From contig PKTM01000023.1 in NCBI GenBank assembly GCA_002869145.1, positions 364 through 37,116 of the forward strand: a DNA stretch of 36,753 nt, in the 5' to 3' direction. The position numbers and the translations under genes were made by a program. The notes under the pieces are model-generated. The model ran no database searches. It was not told the origin of the DNA and was given only the letters and a program-made list of their open reading frames with translations. Positions within the stretch are counted from its first letter, which is position 1; every line of letters starts with the position of its first letter. The DNA comes from Denitrovibrio sp. Its GTDB lineage: Bacteria > Chrysiogenota > Deferribacteres > Deferribacterales > Geovibrionaceae. Shown piece after piece: positions 23,203 through 31,754 of this stretch.

Positions 23203-24901
23203 TTTTCCCGTCCTCAACTTTTATAATTTTATCGAATTTAGCAGCAAGATGCTCTTTATGTATAATCGCAATAATTGTCTTGTTTTTGTATTTTTCAAGC
23301 AGTCGGTCTAAGATTTTCTCTTCTATTTCCTCATGAAGGGATGAAGTGGCCTCATCCAAAAAGAGTATCTCCCTTTCCTGATATAGTGATCTTGCAAAGG
23401 CTAGCCGTTGCATTTGTCCACCACTGAATCCAGATATCTCATCTCCAACCTTTGCTTCCATTCCGCCTTTTGCCATAACTACGTCATATACAAAAGCATC
23501 TTCTAAAACCTCTTTAAAAAGCTGCTCATTATATTCTTTTCCGAATGTAACATTCTCTTTTACATCAGATTCAAAAAGTACAACTTTCTGAGGGACAAAA
23601 GAAGTGCTCTGTCTCCAGTTGATAACATTATTTTCATTAATTTCTATTCCATCTATAATAAATTTTCCAGAATTCGGAAGATGCAGACCGATTAAGATGT
23701 CCATTAAAGTACTTTTACCAGATCCGCTCTCTCCGATAATCGCAACCTTGTCTCCATTTTTAATATCTATATCTATGCCAGACAAACTCTTTTTATCACT
23801 TTCAGGATAAGCAAACGTAACATCTTTAAGCTGAATTAAATCATTAAAGACAATAGGATCTCCTATGCTTTTTTGCTCAATTTTATAGTTGATCTCTGTG
23901 TGCACCATGTCTAATGTTTTCTTATACATATTAACAATGTTTGCACCCTGCAATATTTTTGACAAAGAAGGGAGCATCCTGAACAGAGCCAAAGCATAAG
24001 CACTTACAACCACCAGCAGTTCACCATTATCTTCATACTTAAGTTTAATAAACATGAATATTATTATCATCATTGCGATAATAATAAACTCCAGAATAAG
24101 TCTTGGCAGTTCTGCCCAGAAAAGCATGTCTACTCTGGCTTTCTTATAATGATTTGTGATACTCGTAAGGTTTTTTTCTATGTACTCTCCATCCAGACCT
24201 TTTATAAATTTAAAATTAGAAAATGTACTTTTAATGAATTTCATATAATCGGTTACGGCTTCAATTCTCTCTTCGCCCATAATAACTAATTTTCTTTTAA
24301 GTAACTTTTTGTACAAATAAATAATAAATGCAAACATAACCGACACACTGATAGTCAGCATCCAGTCAACATAAAACATATATCCATAAAGCAAACCAAT
24401 AATTACTGTATGAATAATGATGTAAATAATATTTGAAATCATTAATGATAAATTGTCAGATTCAACAACAAGTATTTGATTTATTTCAGCCGTGTTTCTT
24501 TTAGCAAAATCTCGATAGTAGTAATTCATATAATTTTCAAAAAGCTTTTTTGATACATCAATATAAAGATTACTTGCCAGTTTTGCCATATATCTAGCGT
24601 TGATTAATGATACAAATAATTTAACGACATAAAAAACAAAAACCGTGCTTGTGATTATTAATATGAAAGCAGAAGTGTTGCTATTTGAAAGCGAATCAAA
24701 AACATACCTAAGTAAACTATTAGATTCTCTTATAGAATCATTAGTAAAGACCTGAATCATTAACACTAGCAAGGTTAGTCCGATCAGCTCAAACAATCCT
24801 ACTATAAAACCTAAAATAAGGACAAAACGTATATCTTTTTTATCTTTATTGCTTATAAGGAAATAAAATTTGTTTTTAAATTGCTTAATATTCTTAATCA
24901 T
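23195..24901 (-). CDS. ABC-type lipid-linked-oligosaccharide flippase (PglK/MsbA-like)
   Basis: 568 residues from ATG at 24899-24901; a TTG seven codons earlier is the longer alternative. An N-terminal six-helix exporter domain (segments near 25-50, 63-85, 135-160, 160-180, 255-275, 285-300) is fused to an ATPase domain. Walker A GESGSGKST, Q-loop FVPQ, signature FSGGQMQRLAFARSL, Walker B EILFLDEATSSL and the H-loop His in IAIIHK are all intact. The fusion and size match PglK/WlaB and MsbA half-transporters that flip undecaprenyl-linked glycans or lipid A. No Wzx is visible in the window, so this is the best candidate for repeat-unit export. 8 bp overlap with the upstream transferase. Confidence 0.88.
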   Translation of the reverse strand: MIKNIKQFKNKFYFLISNKDKKDIRFVLILGFIVGLFELIGLTLLVLMIQVFTNDSIRESNSLLRYVFDSLSNSNTSAFILIITSTVFVFYVVKLFVSLINARYMAKLASNLYIDVSKKLFENYMNYYYRDFAKRNTAEINQILVVESDNLSLMISNIIYIIIHTVIIGLLYGYMFYVDWMLTISVSVMFAFIIYLYKKLLKRKLVIMGEERIEAVTDYMKFIKSTFSNFKFIKGLDGEYIEKNLTSITNHYKKARVDMLFWAELPRLILEFIIIAMMIIIFMFIKLKYEDNGELLVVVSAYALALFRMLPSLSKILQGANIVNMYKKTLDMVHTEINYKIEQKSIGDPIVFNDLIQLKDVTFAYPESDKKSLSGIDIDIKNGDKVAIIGESGSGKSTLMDILIGLHLPNSGKFIIDGIEINENNVINWRQSTSFVPQKVVLFESDVKENVTFGKEYNEQLFKEVLEDAFVYDVVMAKGGMEAKVGDEISGFSGGQMQRLAFARSLYQEREILFLDEATSSLHEEIEEKILDRLLEKYKNKTIIAIIHKEHLAAKFDKIIKVEDGKIA

Positions 24902-26135
24902 TATAATATTTCTTCGCACCAATTATATTATGTAACATATTCATTTTAAAATAGCTTTTATCTAGGTCACTATACATCAAATCTGCATTTTGAACCAACT
25001 CTAGAAATTTTAATACATTATCTTGTATATTAAAACTATTATTTACATATTCAAATGACTTACATGAGACCGATTGAAAGTTATCTGATAACTCATGCAT
25101 AATATTTTCCAAGCTTTGATTATCTTTTTCACATAAACGGCTGCTTATCTCTCTCCCGAGAGTATAATTCTTTGTGTTGTATATCCAATCAAACTTGTAA
25201 TCATCTTCAATATTTTCATAAGCAAAATCTAGTAAAACTGTAGGCAGCCCATATTTTGCAAGATCAAGTGCTGCTGTGCCCATAGCAAAACCGATATCCA
25301 TCTCTCTTAAATAATCTTTAAGATTATCGGGGGCTATGTAATCTACATAGTTAATGGTAATTTTATCTAAATCTTTCACACTCTCTTTTAAAAGCTCCAG
25401 AAATTCTCCCATTCCGGCAATTAAAAACTTAATATTCAGATTATTCTTTTCTGCAAGCTCATTGAGTTTTTTAAGCACGTAAATTAATATATGTACCTTA
25501 AAATCACCTATCCGTCCTATCCATATGCAGTTTAAATCTTTGTGGTTGGGGTTATACTGTGTTTTGATATTTTCTATATTGTCTACAATAAGAGGTAAGT
25601 AAAGCTCGTTCTGTAATTTAACATTGAGCCACCTTCTAGTCTGTTCGAAATTCTCGCCATCCATATAAAAGATAGATTTTTTTCTATCAAACACCCTTAC
25701 CGCTTTTCTGTCTTTCCCATAAATAACATATCTGAAAATTAATTTAACGATTGTTTGAACAAATTCATTTTTAAAACGTTTCCCGATACTGGATGCATAG
25801 CCAAACATATTGTAAGGATGAAGATTCCAATATATTAATTTGGTTTTATCACTAAAAATTAAGTTTGGAGGCATTCCCCAAAGTGGCATAGACTGAAAAA
25901 CAACAATATCATCGTCTTTAAAATTTATATTGTCTTGCGGACTGTATTTAATGAATGTTATAGATTTACTTTTGTCATAGTTTTCAGACATATATCCATC
26001 ATCATAATCTATAAGATATATATTATATATATCAAGTGTTTCGATATGGTGTGCTAACCTCAGAAAAAGGACAGGTACGCCTCCGACACCTCTGTATGGG
26101 AAAAAAAAGAACAAGTTTTGCTTGTTAGAATTCAT
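24894..26135 (-). CDS. GT4-like glycosyltransferase
   Basis: 413 residues. The start [21 protein letters not shown] has the GT-B glycine-rich loop. The middle has [20 protein letters not shown] (near 205-225), the entry to a C-terminal GT4 donor domain, and [15 protein letters not shown]. The later [25 protein letters not shown] takes the place of the usual E-x7-E segment but has no clear glutamate pair, so the subgroup is uncertain. It overlaps the upstream aminotransferase by 11 bp and the flippase by 8 bp. Donor unknown. Confidence 0.7.
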   Translation of the reverse strand: MNSNKQNLFFFFPYRGVGGVPVLFLRLAHHIETLDIYNIYLIDYDDGYMSENYDKSKSITFIKYSPQDNINFKDDDIVVFQSMPLWGMPPNLIFSDKTKLIYWNLHPYNMFGYASSIGKRFKNEFVQTIVKLIFRYVIYGKDRKAVRVFDRKKSIFYMDGENFEQTRRWLNVKLQNELYLPLIVDNIENIKTQYNPNHKDLNCIWIGRIGDFKVHILIYVLKKLNELAEKNNLNIKFLIAGMGEFLELLKESVKDLDKITINYVDYIAPDNLKDYLREMDIGFAMGTAALDLAKYGLPTVLLDFAYENIEDDYKFDWIYNTKNYTLGREISSRLCEKDNQSLENIMHELSDNFQSVSCKSFEYVNNSFNIQDNVLKFLELVQNADLMYSDLDKSYFKMNMLHNIIGAKKYYND

Positions 26136-27222
26136 TTATGACCTTAATTATTTTCTCAGTATCCTCAGGGCTCTGAACACCACTGATAGGCAAACTCAAA
26201 ACTTCCTCATGGATCTGCTCACTTATAGCATAACTATCATTATTCCACTCTTTATAAGCTCTTTGCTTATGAGGCGGTATAGGATAGTGTATCAATGTGT
26301 GGATATCTTTATCACTTAAATATTTTTGCAGTTTATCTCTGTTTTTTGTTCTTATCACAAATAAATGCCAGACATGATTATTCCATTCTCTTACAGTCGG
26401 CAGAATCAGATTGTCATTCTTTATCTTTTCCAGATAAGAGTTTGCAACATCTCTTCTTTTTTCTATTTCCTCATCCAAATGATTTAATTTTACACTTAAA
26501 ATCGCAGCCTGTAATGGGTCCAATCGGCTATTCATGCCTTTATAAATATTCTCATATTTCTTTTGGCTTCCATAGTTACCTAACACCTTTACAGTATTGG
26601 CTAACTCTTCATCATTAGTAGTAACTGCTCCGCCATCACCCAAAGCGCCTAGATTTTTACCTGTGTAAAAACTAAAACCGCTGGCATCACCCAAGTTGCC
26701 GCTTCTTTTATTTCCAAAAAATGCACCATGTGACTGAGCCGAATCTTCTACAACTTTCAGATTATATTTTTCAGCAATCTAGTTTATTTTGTCCATCTGG
26801 CAAGTTTGTCCATATAGATGTACTGGAAGTATGGCTCTTGTTTTTGACGTAATCTTTTCTTCAATTTTTTCAGGGTCTATCAGGTAAGTATTAATATCAG
26901 GTTCAACCAGAACCGGGACAAGATCACTATCAGAGATTGCTAAGATTGAGGCAATATATGTATTAGACGGTACTATTACTTCATCACCGTCTGCCATAAG
27001 TCCAATCTCTTTATATGCCCGAAGTACCAAAATAAGTGCATCTAAGCCATTTGCGACACCTATAGCGTATTTCACACCACAATAATCAGCAAACTCTTGC
27101 TCAAATTTTTCGCATTCTGCACCCTGAATATACCAGCCGCTATCAATGACTCTTGTGCAGGCTTCTATCAATTCAGCTCTGTATTGATTATTTATTTTTT
27201 TTAAATCTAAAAATGGTATCAT
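26125..27222 (-). pseudogene. FdtB/QdtB-like dTDP-3-keto-6-deoxyhexose aminotransferase interrupted by in-frame TAG
   Basis: A 365-codon DegT-family gene with one TAG at 26779-26781 (codon 148) and no frameshift. Before it: VANGLDALILVLRAY, YIASILAISD and LPVHLYGQTCQMDKIN. After it the same frame gives [19 protein letters not shown] and then [18 protein letters not shown], with PLP lysine Lys189. That FYxGKNLGAxGDGG form is typical of FdtB/QdtB. Homologues usually have Glu at the interrupted site, so GAG to TAG fits. It would aminate the 3-keto sugar made by RmlA, RmlB and the FdtA-like isomerase. It is coupled to the acyltransferase by 4 bp. As written, only a lysine-less fragment is made. 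Confidence 0.87.
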
Positions 27223-27734
27223 TCAACGCTACCCGAACACTGTTTACAAACTAAAGTATCATCGCACTTCTGACCGCATTTGCATACGTAGCCGGCGTGT
27301 TTAGCAGGATTTCCATACCATAACTCCTGCTTTCCAACACTTTTTGTCAAAACACTTCCCGCACCTATCATTGCATATTCGCCTATAGTAACTCCACCAA
27401 GAATAGTGCTGTTGGCACCTATAGATGCGGATTGCTTTACCAGAGTACTCATAAACTCTGTAGGGTAATGTTTGCTTCTTGGCAAAAAGTCATTTGTAAA
27501 AGTGACATTAGGGCCTATAAAAGCATTGTCTTCTATTGTAATACCATCCCAAATCTGAACACCGCATTTTATGGTTACGTTGTCGCCAATAGTAACATCG
27601 TTTTCGATAAGCACGTTTGCATTTATATTACAGTCTCTTCCAATCTTTGCACCACTTAAAATAACACAAAATTGCCAGACTCTCGTTTTTTCGCCAATAT
27701 TTTTACTCTGAACATCTGCTAATTTATGAATCAT
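27219..27734 (-). CDS. Hexapeptide N-acyltransferase (FdtC/QdtC-like) with zinc-ribbon tail
   Basis: 171 residues, a left-handed beta-helix: [40 protein letters not shown] and [20 protein letters not shown]. The insert NDFLPRS, then SKHYP, is the WbpD/QdtC-type acceptor loop. The last 25 residues hold CKCGQKC and CKQC, a four- to five-cysteine zinc-ribbon-like tail seen in this acyltransferase group. It should N-acetylate the 3-amino group of the dTDP-sugar formed by the adjoining aminotransferase, giving dTDP-Fuc3NAc or dTDP-Qui3NAc. Overlaps the FdtA-like gene by 11 bp. Confidence 0.86.
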   Translation of the reverse strand: MIHKLADVQSKNIGEKTRVWQFCVILSGAKIGRDCNINANVLIENDVTIGDNVTIKCGVQIWDGITIEDNAFIGPNVTFTNDFLPRSKHYPTEFMSTLVKQSASIGANSTILGGVTIGEYAMIGAGSVLTKSVGKQELWYGNPAKHAGYVCKCGQKCDDTLVCKQCSGSVE

Positions 27735-28128
27735 TTTTTGCCACTTCCAAAAATTTATTATAATTCCTTATGTAATCACTATCATCGTAATGATCATCAG
27801 CCAAAATCATTAATACGCAATCATCGCTGAAATCGTGCATAGTTCCCCATATCATAGCATCCTGAAATAAACAAATATTTGGTTTATTCAGTTCAAATGT
27901 ATGCTTTTCCTGTCCGTTATCAAGTGTCACTTTGCACCTGCCGCTTACAGGCACTAGGAACTGCTTAGTTTTATAGTGTGCATGAGCGCCTCTAGTAGCG
28001 GATGTGTTAACATCATAAATATAAAATACGCGTTTTATGTCAAACTGAACATCTATACCGCCTTCTATAACAGAAAGCTTGCCCCTGTCATCACCCATCA
28101 CTTTCAGCTCTGAAATATTCTCTATCAT
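27724..28128 (-). CDS. dTDP-4-keto-6-deoxyglucose 3,4-ketoisomerase (FdtA/QdtA-like cupin)
   Basis: 134 residues, the size of FdtA/QdtA. The cupin has [12 protein letters not shown] (13-24), the signature [15 protein letters not shown] (46-60) with the paired histidines of the active site, and a C-terminal [19 protein letters not shown] segment typical of the WxcM/FdtA group. It moves the keto group of dTDP-4-keto-6-deoxyglucose to C3. Whether the product has galacto (Fuc3N) or gluco (Qui3N) configuration cannot be read safely from sequence. It sits between rmlB (4 bp overlap) and its acyltransferase partner. Confidence 0.88.
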   Translation of the reverse strand: MIENISELKVMGDDRGKLSVIEGGIDVQFDIKRVFYIYDVNTSATRGAHAHYKTKQFLVPVSGRCKVTLDNGQEKHTFELNKPNICLFQDAMIWGTMHDFSDDCVLMILADDHYDDSDYIRNYNKFLEVAKNDS

Positions 28129-29153
28129 AAGTATTTACCTAAATACCACTCTATCGTTTTTATTATGCCTGTTTCAAAGTTTTCATCTGCTTTCCAGCCG
28201 AGTTCATTTTCTAACTTAGTAGCATCTATGGCATATCGCCTATCATGCCCTGCCCTGTCTTCAACAAATGTTATGAGTTTTTTGTATGAAGATTTATCCG
28301 CCGCAGGAGCTTTTTTATCAAGAATTTCGCATATAGTATTGACTATCTGAAGGTTGGTTTTCTCGTTTCTACCGCCTATGTTATATGTTTCGCCTTTTAG
28401 TCCTTTTTGGAAAACTAAATCGATCCCTTTACAATGATCAAGAACATATAGCCAGTCCCTGACATTTTTTCCGTCTCCGTATATTGGGATCTGATTCCCT
28501 TTAAGGGCATTTCGGATGATTGTAGGTATAAGTTTTTCATCATGCTGTTTCGGCCCATAATTATTAGAACAATTCGTTATAACGCAGTTTAAGCCAAAAG
28601 TTTCGACATAGCTTCTTACTATCATGTCACTGCTTGCTTTAGACGCTGAGTATGGAGAATTCGGCGCATACGGAGTCTTTTCTGTAAAAAGCCCGGTTTC
28701 TCCTAGAGTTCCATAAACTTCATCAGTTGAAATGTGATGAAACCGACAGCTTTTATATTCATCTTTATATTTGAAAGGTTTTTCCATCCAGTGCTTCTTA
28801 GCAACATCCACAAGTGTATATGTACCATTCACATTTGTTTGCACAAACACTCCTGGGTTTTTGATGGAGTTATCCACGTGCGACTCTGCAGCAAAATGTA
28901 TCACACCCCTTATATCATATTCCGTAAATATAAACTCAACGAGCTCTCTGTTGCAAATGTCCCCTTTGATAAATTTATATCTGGGGTGGTTGTCTAACTC
29001 TTCTAAGTTTTCCAAATCTCCTGCGTAAGTTAAAAGGTCGAGATTTATTATATTATAATTTGGGTATTTCTCTAAATAATATGGAACAAAGTTGCTCCCT
29101 ATAAAACCTGCACATCCTGTAACCAGTATTGTTGTATTATTGTTTTTAAGCAT
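28125..29153 (-). CDS. rmlB: dTDP-glucose 4,6-dehydratase
   Basis: 342 residues. The NAD loop is [12 protein letters not shown] (11-22). [20 protein letters not shown], the Tyr-x3-Lys pair in [10 protein letters not shown], and [12 protein letters not shown] are the RmlB landmarks. It makes dTDP-4-keto-6-deoxyglucose. RmlC and RmlD for L-rhamnose are not adjacent; the next genes instead lead to a 3-amino sugar. It overlaps rmlA by 8 bp and has an AAGGA ribosome site inside the rmlA end. Intact. Confidence 0.93.
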   Translation of the reverse strand: MLKNNNTTILVTGCAGFIGSNFVPYYLEKYPNYNIINLDLLTYAGDLENLEELDNHPRYKFIKGDICNRELVEFIFTEYDIRGVIHFAAESHVDNSIKNPGVFVQTNVNGTYTLVDVAKKHWMEKPFKYKDEYKSCRFHHISTDEVYGTLGETGLFTEKTPYAPNSPYSASKASSDMIVRSYVETFGLNCVITNCSNNYGPKQHDEKLIPTIIRNALKGNQIPIYGDGKNVRDWLYVLDHCKGIDLVFQKGLKGETYNIGGRNEKTNLQIVNTICEILDKKAPAADKSSYKKLITFVEDRAGHDRRYAIDATKLENELGWKADENFETGIIKTIEWYLGKYL

Positions 29154-30021
29154 TGTCTTCCTTTACTAGATCATATAAATATTGTCCGTACCCATTTTTT
29201 GAAAGCGGTTTAGCAATTTCTAGTATTTTTTCTTTTGTTATCCATCCATTTTTATATGCTATTTCCTCTAGGCAGGCTATTTTATATCCTTGTCTATGTT
29301 CAATAGTTTGCACAAACTGCCCTGCTTCAATCAAGCTGTCATGAGTTCCAGTATCTAGCCATGCAAAGCCACGACCCAAGAGTTCTACTCTTAATTTTCC
29401 ATTTTCGAGGTATTTTTGATTAACAGACGTTATTTCAAGCTCACCACGGTCACTTGGTTTGACATTTTTTGCAATTTCAACAACATCATTATCATAAAAG
29501 TACAACCCTGTTACAGCTATGTTTGATTTTGGAACTTTTGGTTTTTCTTCAATACTTAACACATTCTTATGTTCATCAAATTCTACAACACCAAATTTAT
29601 CAGGATCTTTTACAGTATAGCCAAACACTACTGCACCCTCTTTTAAAGACGCAGCATTTCTAACCATAGGGGTTAGTCCTTGCCCGTAAAATATGTTATC
29701 CCCGAGTATCAGACAGACATTGTCTTCTCCGATGAAGTCTTCACCTAAGATGAATGCCTGAGCGAGGCCATCAGGGGATGGCTGAATCTTGTATTCCAGT
29801 CTCATACCCCAATTACTGCCATCACCAAGCAGCTCTTCGAATTTGGAAATATCTTCAGGAGTTGATATTATTAAGATTTCTTTTATCCCAGCTAACATTA
29901 GAACAGAGAGCGGGTAATAAATCATAGGTTTGTCGTATATAGGCAGCAGTTGCTTGCTTATCGTTCTTGTAACTGGATAAAGCCTTGTGCCGCTTCCGCC
30001 AGCTAAAATAATTCCTTTCAT
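29146..30021 (-). CDS. rmlA: Glucose-1-phosphate thymidylyltransferase
   Basis: 291 residues, normal RmlA length. The nucleotide loop is [11 protein letters not shown] (6-16); [39 protein letters not shown] and [12 protein letters not shown] are all present. It makes dTDP-glucose from dTTP and glucose-1-phosphate, the first step of the 3-amino-sugar block. A strong Shine-Dalgarno, TAGGAGG, lies four to five bases before the ATG, much better than most genes here, and the gene follows a 291 bp gap with a candidate promoter. It therefore probably heads the long biosynthetic operon. Confidence 0.94.
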   Translation of the reverse strand: MKGIILAGGSGTRLYPVTRTISKQLLPIYDKPMIYYPLSVLMLAGIKEILIISTPEDISKFEELLGDGSNWGMRLEYKIQPSPDGLAQAFILGEDFIGEDNVCLILGDNIFYGQGLTPMVRNAASLKEGAVVFGYTVKDPDKFGVVEFDEHKNVLSIEEKPKVPKSNIAVTGLYFYDNDVVEIAKNVKPSDRGELEITSVNQKYLENGKLRVELLGRGFAWLDTGTHDSLIEAGQFVQTIEHRQGYKIACLEEIAYKNGWITKEKILEIAKPLSKNGYGQYLYDLVKEDNA

Positions 30022-30220
30022 TTTTCCTCCTAAACAGCAGCTCAGAAGCTTTCATGATAAGCAAAAGATAACGCTGTGTTGTGTGTAGTGGGTATTATCG
30101 AATTTTCGATTAAGTAGCTGCACCTAAATGAGCTTAAGCTATGGCTTACACCATTACATCACTCGCACTATCATCATTAAATGTTTTTTTGCTCTTGTCG
30201 AAGAACTTTACAGATGCTTC

Positions 30221-30250
30221 TTTATATAATTACGTCTATAGCTTCTACAA
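30221..30250 (-). promoter_or_regulatory. Candidate sigma70 promoter for the rmlA operon
   Basis: Minus-strand TTGTAG (30250-30245) and TATAAA (30226-30221) with 18 bases between. Transcription from here would give a leader of roughly 190 bases before rmlA, long enough to hold the palindromes listed for this gap. A sequence match only. Confidence 0.33.
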
Positions 30251-30273
30251 AACGTTATATTTGTTTAACTACT

Positions 30274-30310
30274 AAAAACAGAGGTTAAGAGGCAAACTGC
30301 CTGTTTTTTT
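30274..30310. terminator. Possible bidirectional terminator after wzz
   Basis: AGGCA-AAC-TGCCT (30290-30302) is followed on the plus strand by seven T (30304-30310); an outer pairing AAAAACAG (30274-30281) with CTGTTTTT (30301-30308) extends it. On the minus strand the hairpin begins just after the wzz stop, but the T-run (30278-30274) is about 11 bases beyond the inner stem, so termination there may be partial. Confidence 0.4.
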
Positions 30311-30312
30311 AC

Positions 30313-31176
30313 TTACTTACGCTTTTTAAGAAAATACTCATATATTAGTGCAAACATTATTGAGAAAAAGAATGCAAACATAAAAGCTGTTATGCATATA
30401 ATAGACCTTCTTGGTGCTACCTTTTCTAAAACATCAGGTACAGCAGGCTGAACCAGTATATCAAAACCGTAGTATTCCTGTGCCTGAGAAATTATTTTTT
30501 TCTGTATCAGACCAGAAACGATTTGTGCCAGGCTATTTTTTATAGAAATATCACTTGTCTTGGATATTTCGCTTTTATAATTGTCGATCTGTTGTTGAGT
30601 GGAGCTAAGATCAAGTTTTTTGTATCTGGCACTAAGCTCAAGCAAGAGCTTATCTACCAGAGTCTTTGTGAACTCTCTGTTTTTGTTTCTATAAGATAAC
30701 GCGATGACACCGGTTTTATTGTTTTTACTAAAGGATATGTTGCCTCTTAATGAAAGTTTGACGTAAAACCTTTCATTTGCAAGAAATTCAGGATCATTTT
30801 TCTTTTTTTCGAATTCACTAAAAATATACGGCTCAAAGTTATTCTCTTTTACAAAAGCTGTTAGAAAATTTGCATCATCCAAAAAGGTTGCCATTACATC
30901 AAACGAACTTATGTCTTCTGATTTTCCTAAATCTACTCCGGCAATACTAGCAAGATTACCCAGTCTGCCAACCAGTGCCGATGAATCTGAACTGGATTCT
31001 GATGATTTCAACAAAGCCCTTGATTCGTATATATTTTCTAATTTGGTTACACTAAAGACTGTTACAACGCTAACTATTAAAAGGAATGCAATAATCCAAT
31101 ATTTTCGTTTCCAGACAATACTGAATAACTTCATTAAGTCAATTTCTTCAGTATTTTGCAGATTTTCTTTTGTCAT
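30313..31176 (-). CDS. Wzz-like polysaccharide chain-length determinant
   Basis: 287 residues. An N-terminal EIDLMKLFSIVWKRKYW lead and a first membrane helix (about 27-43) precede a periplasmic helical domain, and a second helix lies at about 259-280 with a Pro-rich approach (VPDVLEKVAPRRS). That two-helix arrangement defines the Wzz/PCP family. There is no C-terminal tyrosine-kinase domain as in Wzc, and no separate kinase is visible here. It sets the modal length of the polymer made by the Wzy-like protein. AGGT lies about 7 bases upstream of the ATG. Confidence 0.88.
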   Translation of the reverse strand: MTKENLQNTEEIDLMKLFSIVWKRKYWIIAFLLIVSVVTVFSVTKLENIYESRALLKSSESSSDSSALVGRLGNLASIAGVDLGKSEDISSFDVMATFLDDANFLTAFVKENNFEPYIFSEFEKKKNDPEFLANERFYVKLSLRGNISFSKNNKTGVIALSYRNKNREFTKTLVDKLLLELSARYKKLDLSSTQQQIDNYKSEISKTSDISIKNSLAQIVSGLIQKKIISQAQEYYGFDILVQPAVPDVLEKVAPRRSIICITAFMFAFFFSIMFALIYEYFLKKRK

Positions 31177-31200
31177 TTTATACCTATAATTTTATCTTTT

Positions 31201-31743
31201 TCATTTAATGAAGTCATTCTTTTTTATAAGGAATACTCCTTGGTCACAGAGCTGCTCAACACTGTTTTTATTACAAAAGACAGTTTCAAGCTGACCAGTA
31301 ACACTCCCTCTCTCCATACCTGTACCATTAATATTTACAAAATAAGACGTGCATTCACTTGTGCTATACCGTTGGTATATATCAAGAATATAATTGATGT
31401 TATTTATTTTCTTGTAAAAGTCAATAACTGGTGGACAGCTGTTTGAGCCTATTCTCAGTACTATGTCATTATAAATATTGTATCTTAACTCATTCTTACT
31501 ACTGTTATAATAAATCATAACAACTTTTTTCTGCTGTTCTAAATCAAGTGAGTTATACTTGCTGATACAGTCTTCATATCCTTCACAACGAATGTCCACA
31601 GGTTTTTCAATTACTAATTGCTTGCCTGCATCAGTTCCTGTGACCAAACCATTAGTTGTATCTTCAGCAAATACTGTGGAAAACGTAAAGATACAGGAAA
31701 TAACTATCACGACTATCTTTACTAATTTTTGTATATTCTGCAT
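31201..31743 (-). CDS. Secreted six-cysteine protein of unknown function
   Basis: 180 residues with no family I recognise. A signal peptide spans residues 1-26 (basic MQNIQKLVK, hydrophobic core, cleavage after VFA). The mature part has six cysteines (53, 59, 103, 131, 157, 166), consistent with up to three disulfides in the periplasm. A Cys17 within the hydrophobic core follows VIS, a lipobox-like string, but the hydrophobic stretch before it is short, so a lipoprotein is less likely. It lies 11 bp after the SLBB export gene and 24 bp before wzz, so a role in export or length control is plausible but unproved. It starts after GGTGGGG. Confidence 0.75.
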   Translation of the reverse strand: MQNIQKLVKIVVIVISCIFTFSTVFAEDTTNGLVTGTDAGKQLVIEKPVDIRCEGYEDCISKYNSLDLEQQKKVVMIYYNSSKNELRYNIYNDIVLRIGSNSCPPVIDFYKKINNINYILDIYQRYSTSECTSYFVNINGTGMERGSVTGQLETVFCNKNSVEQLCDQGVFLIKKNDFIK

Positions 31744-31754
31744 TTCCCCACCAA

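Larger units (their letters stand above)
30022..30312. other. 291 bp intergenic leader upstream of rmlA
   Basis: No coding frame with a ribosome site is visible on either strand. It holds a hairpin after wzz, a candidate promoter, and two short palindromes: ATCGAATTTTCGAT (30097-30110) and AGCTTAAGCT (30131-30140), the latter overlapping a second pairing TAAGC-TATG-GCTTA (30135-30148). The rmlA-proximal end carries the TAGGAGG ribosome site. Confidence 0.55.

Noticed and set aside
30022-30312. JUMPstart/ops element upstream of rmlA.
   Set aside because: A TAAGCCA string resembles part of JUMPstart, but the ops core GGCGGTAG is not present on either strand in the gap.
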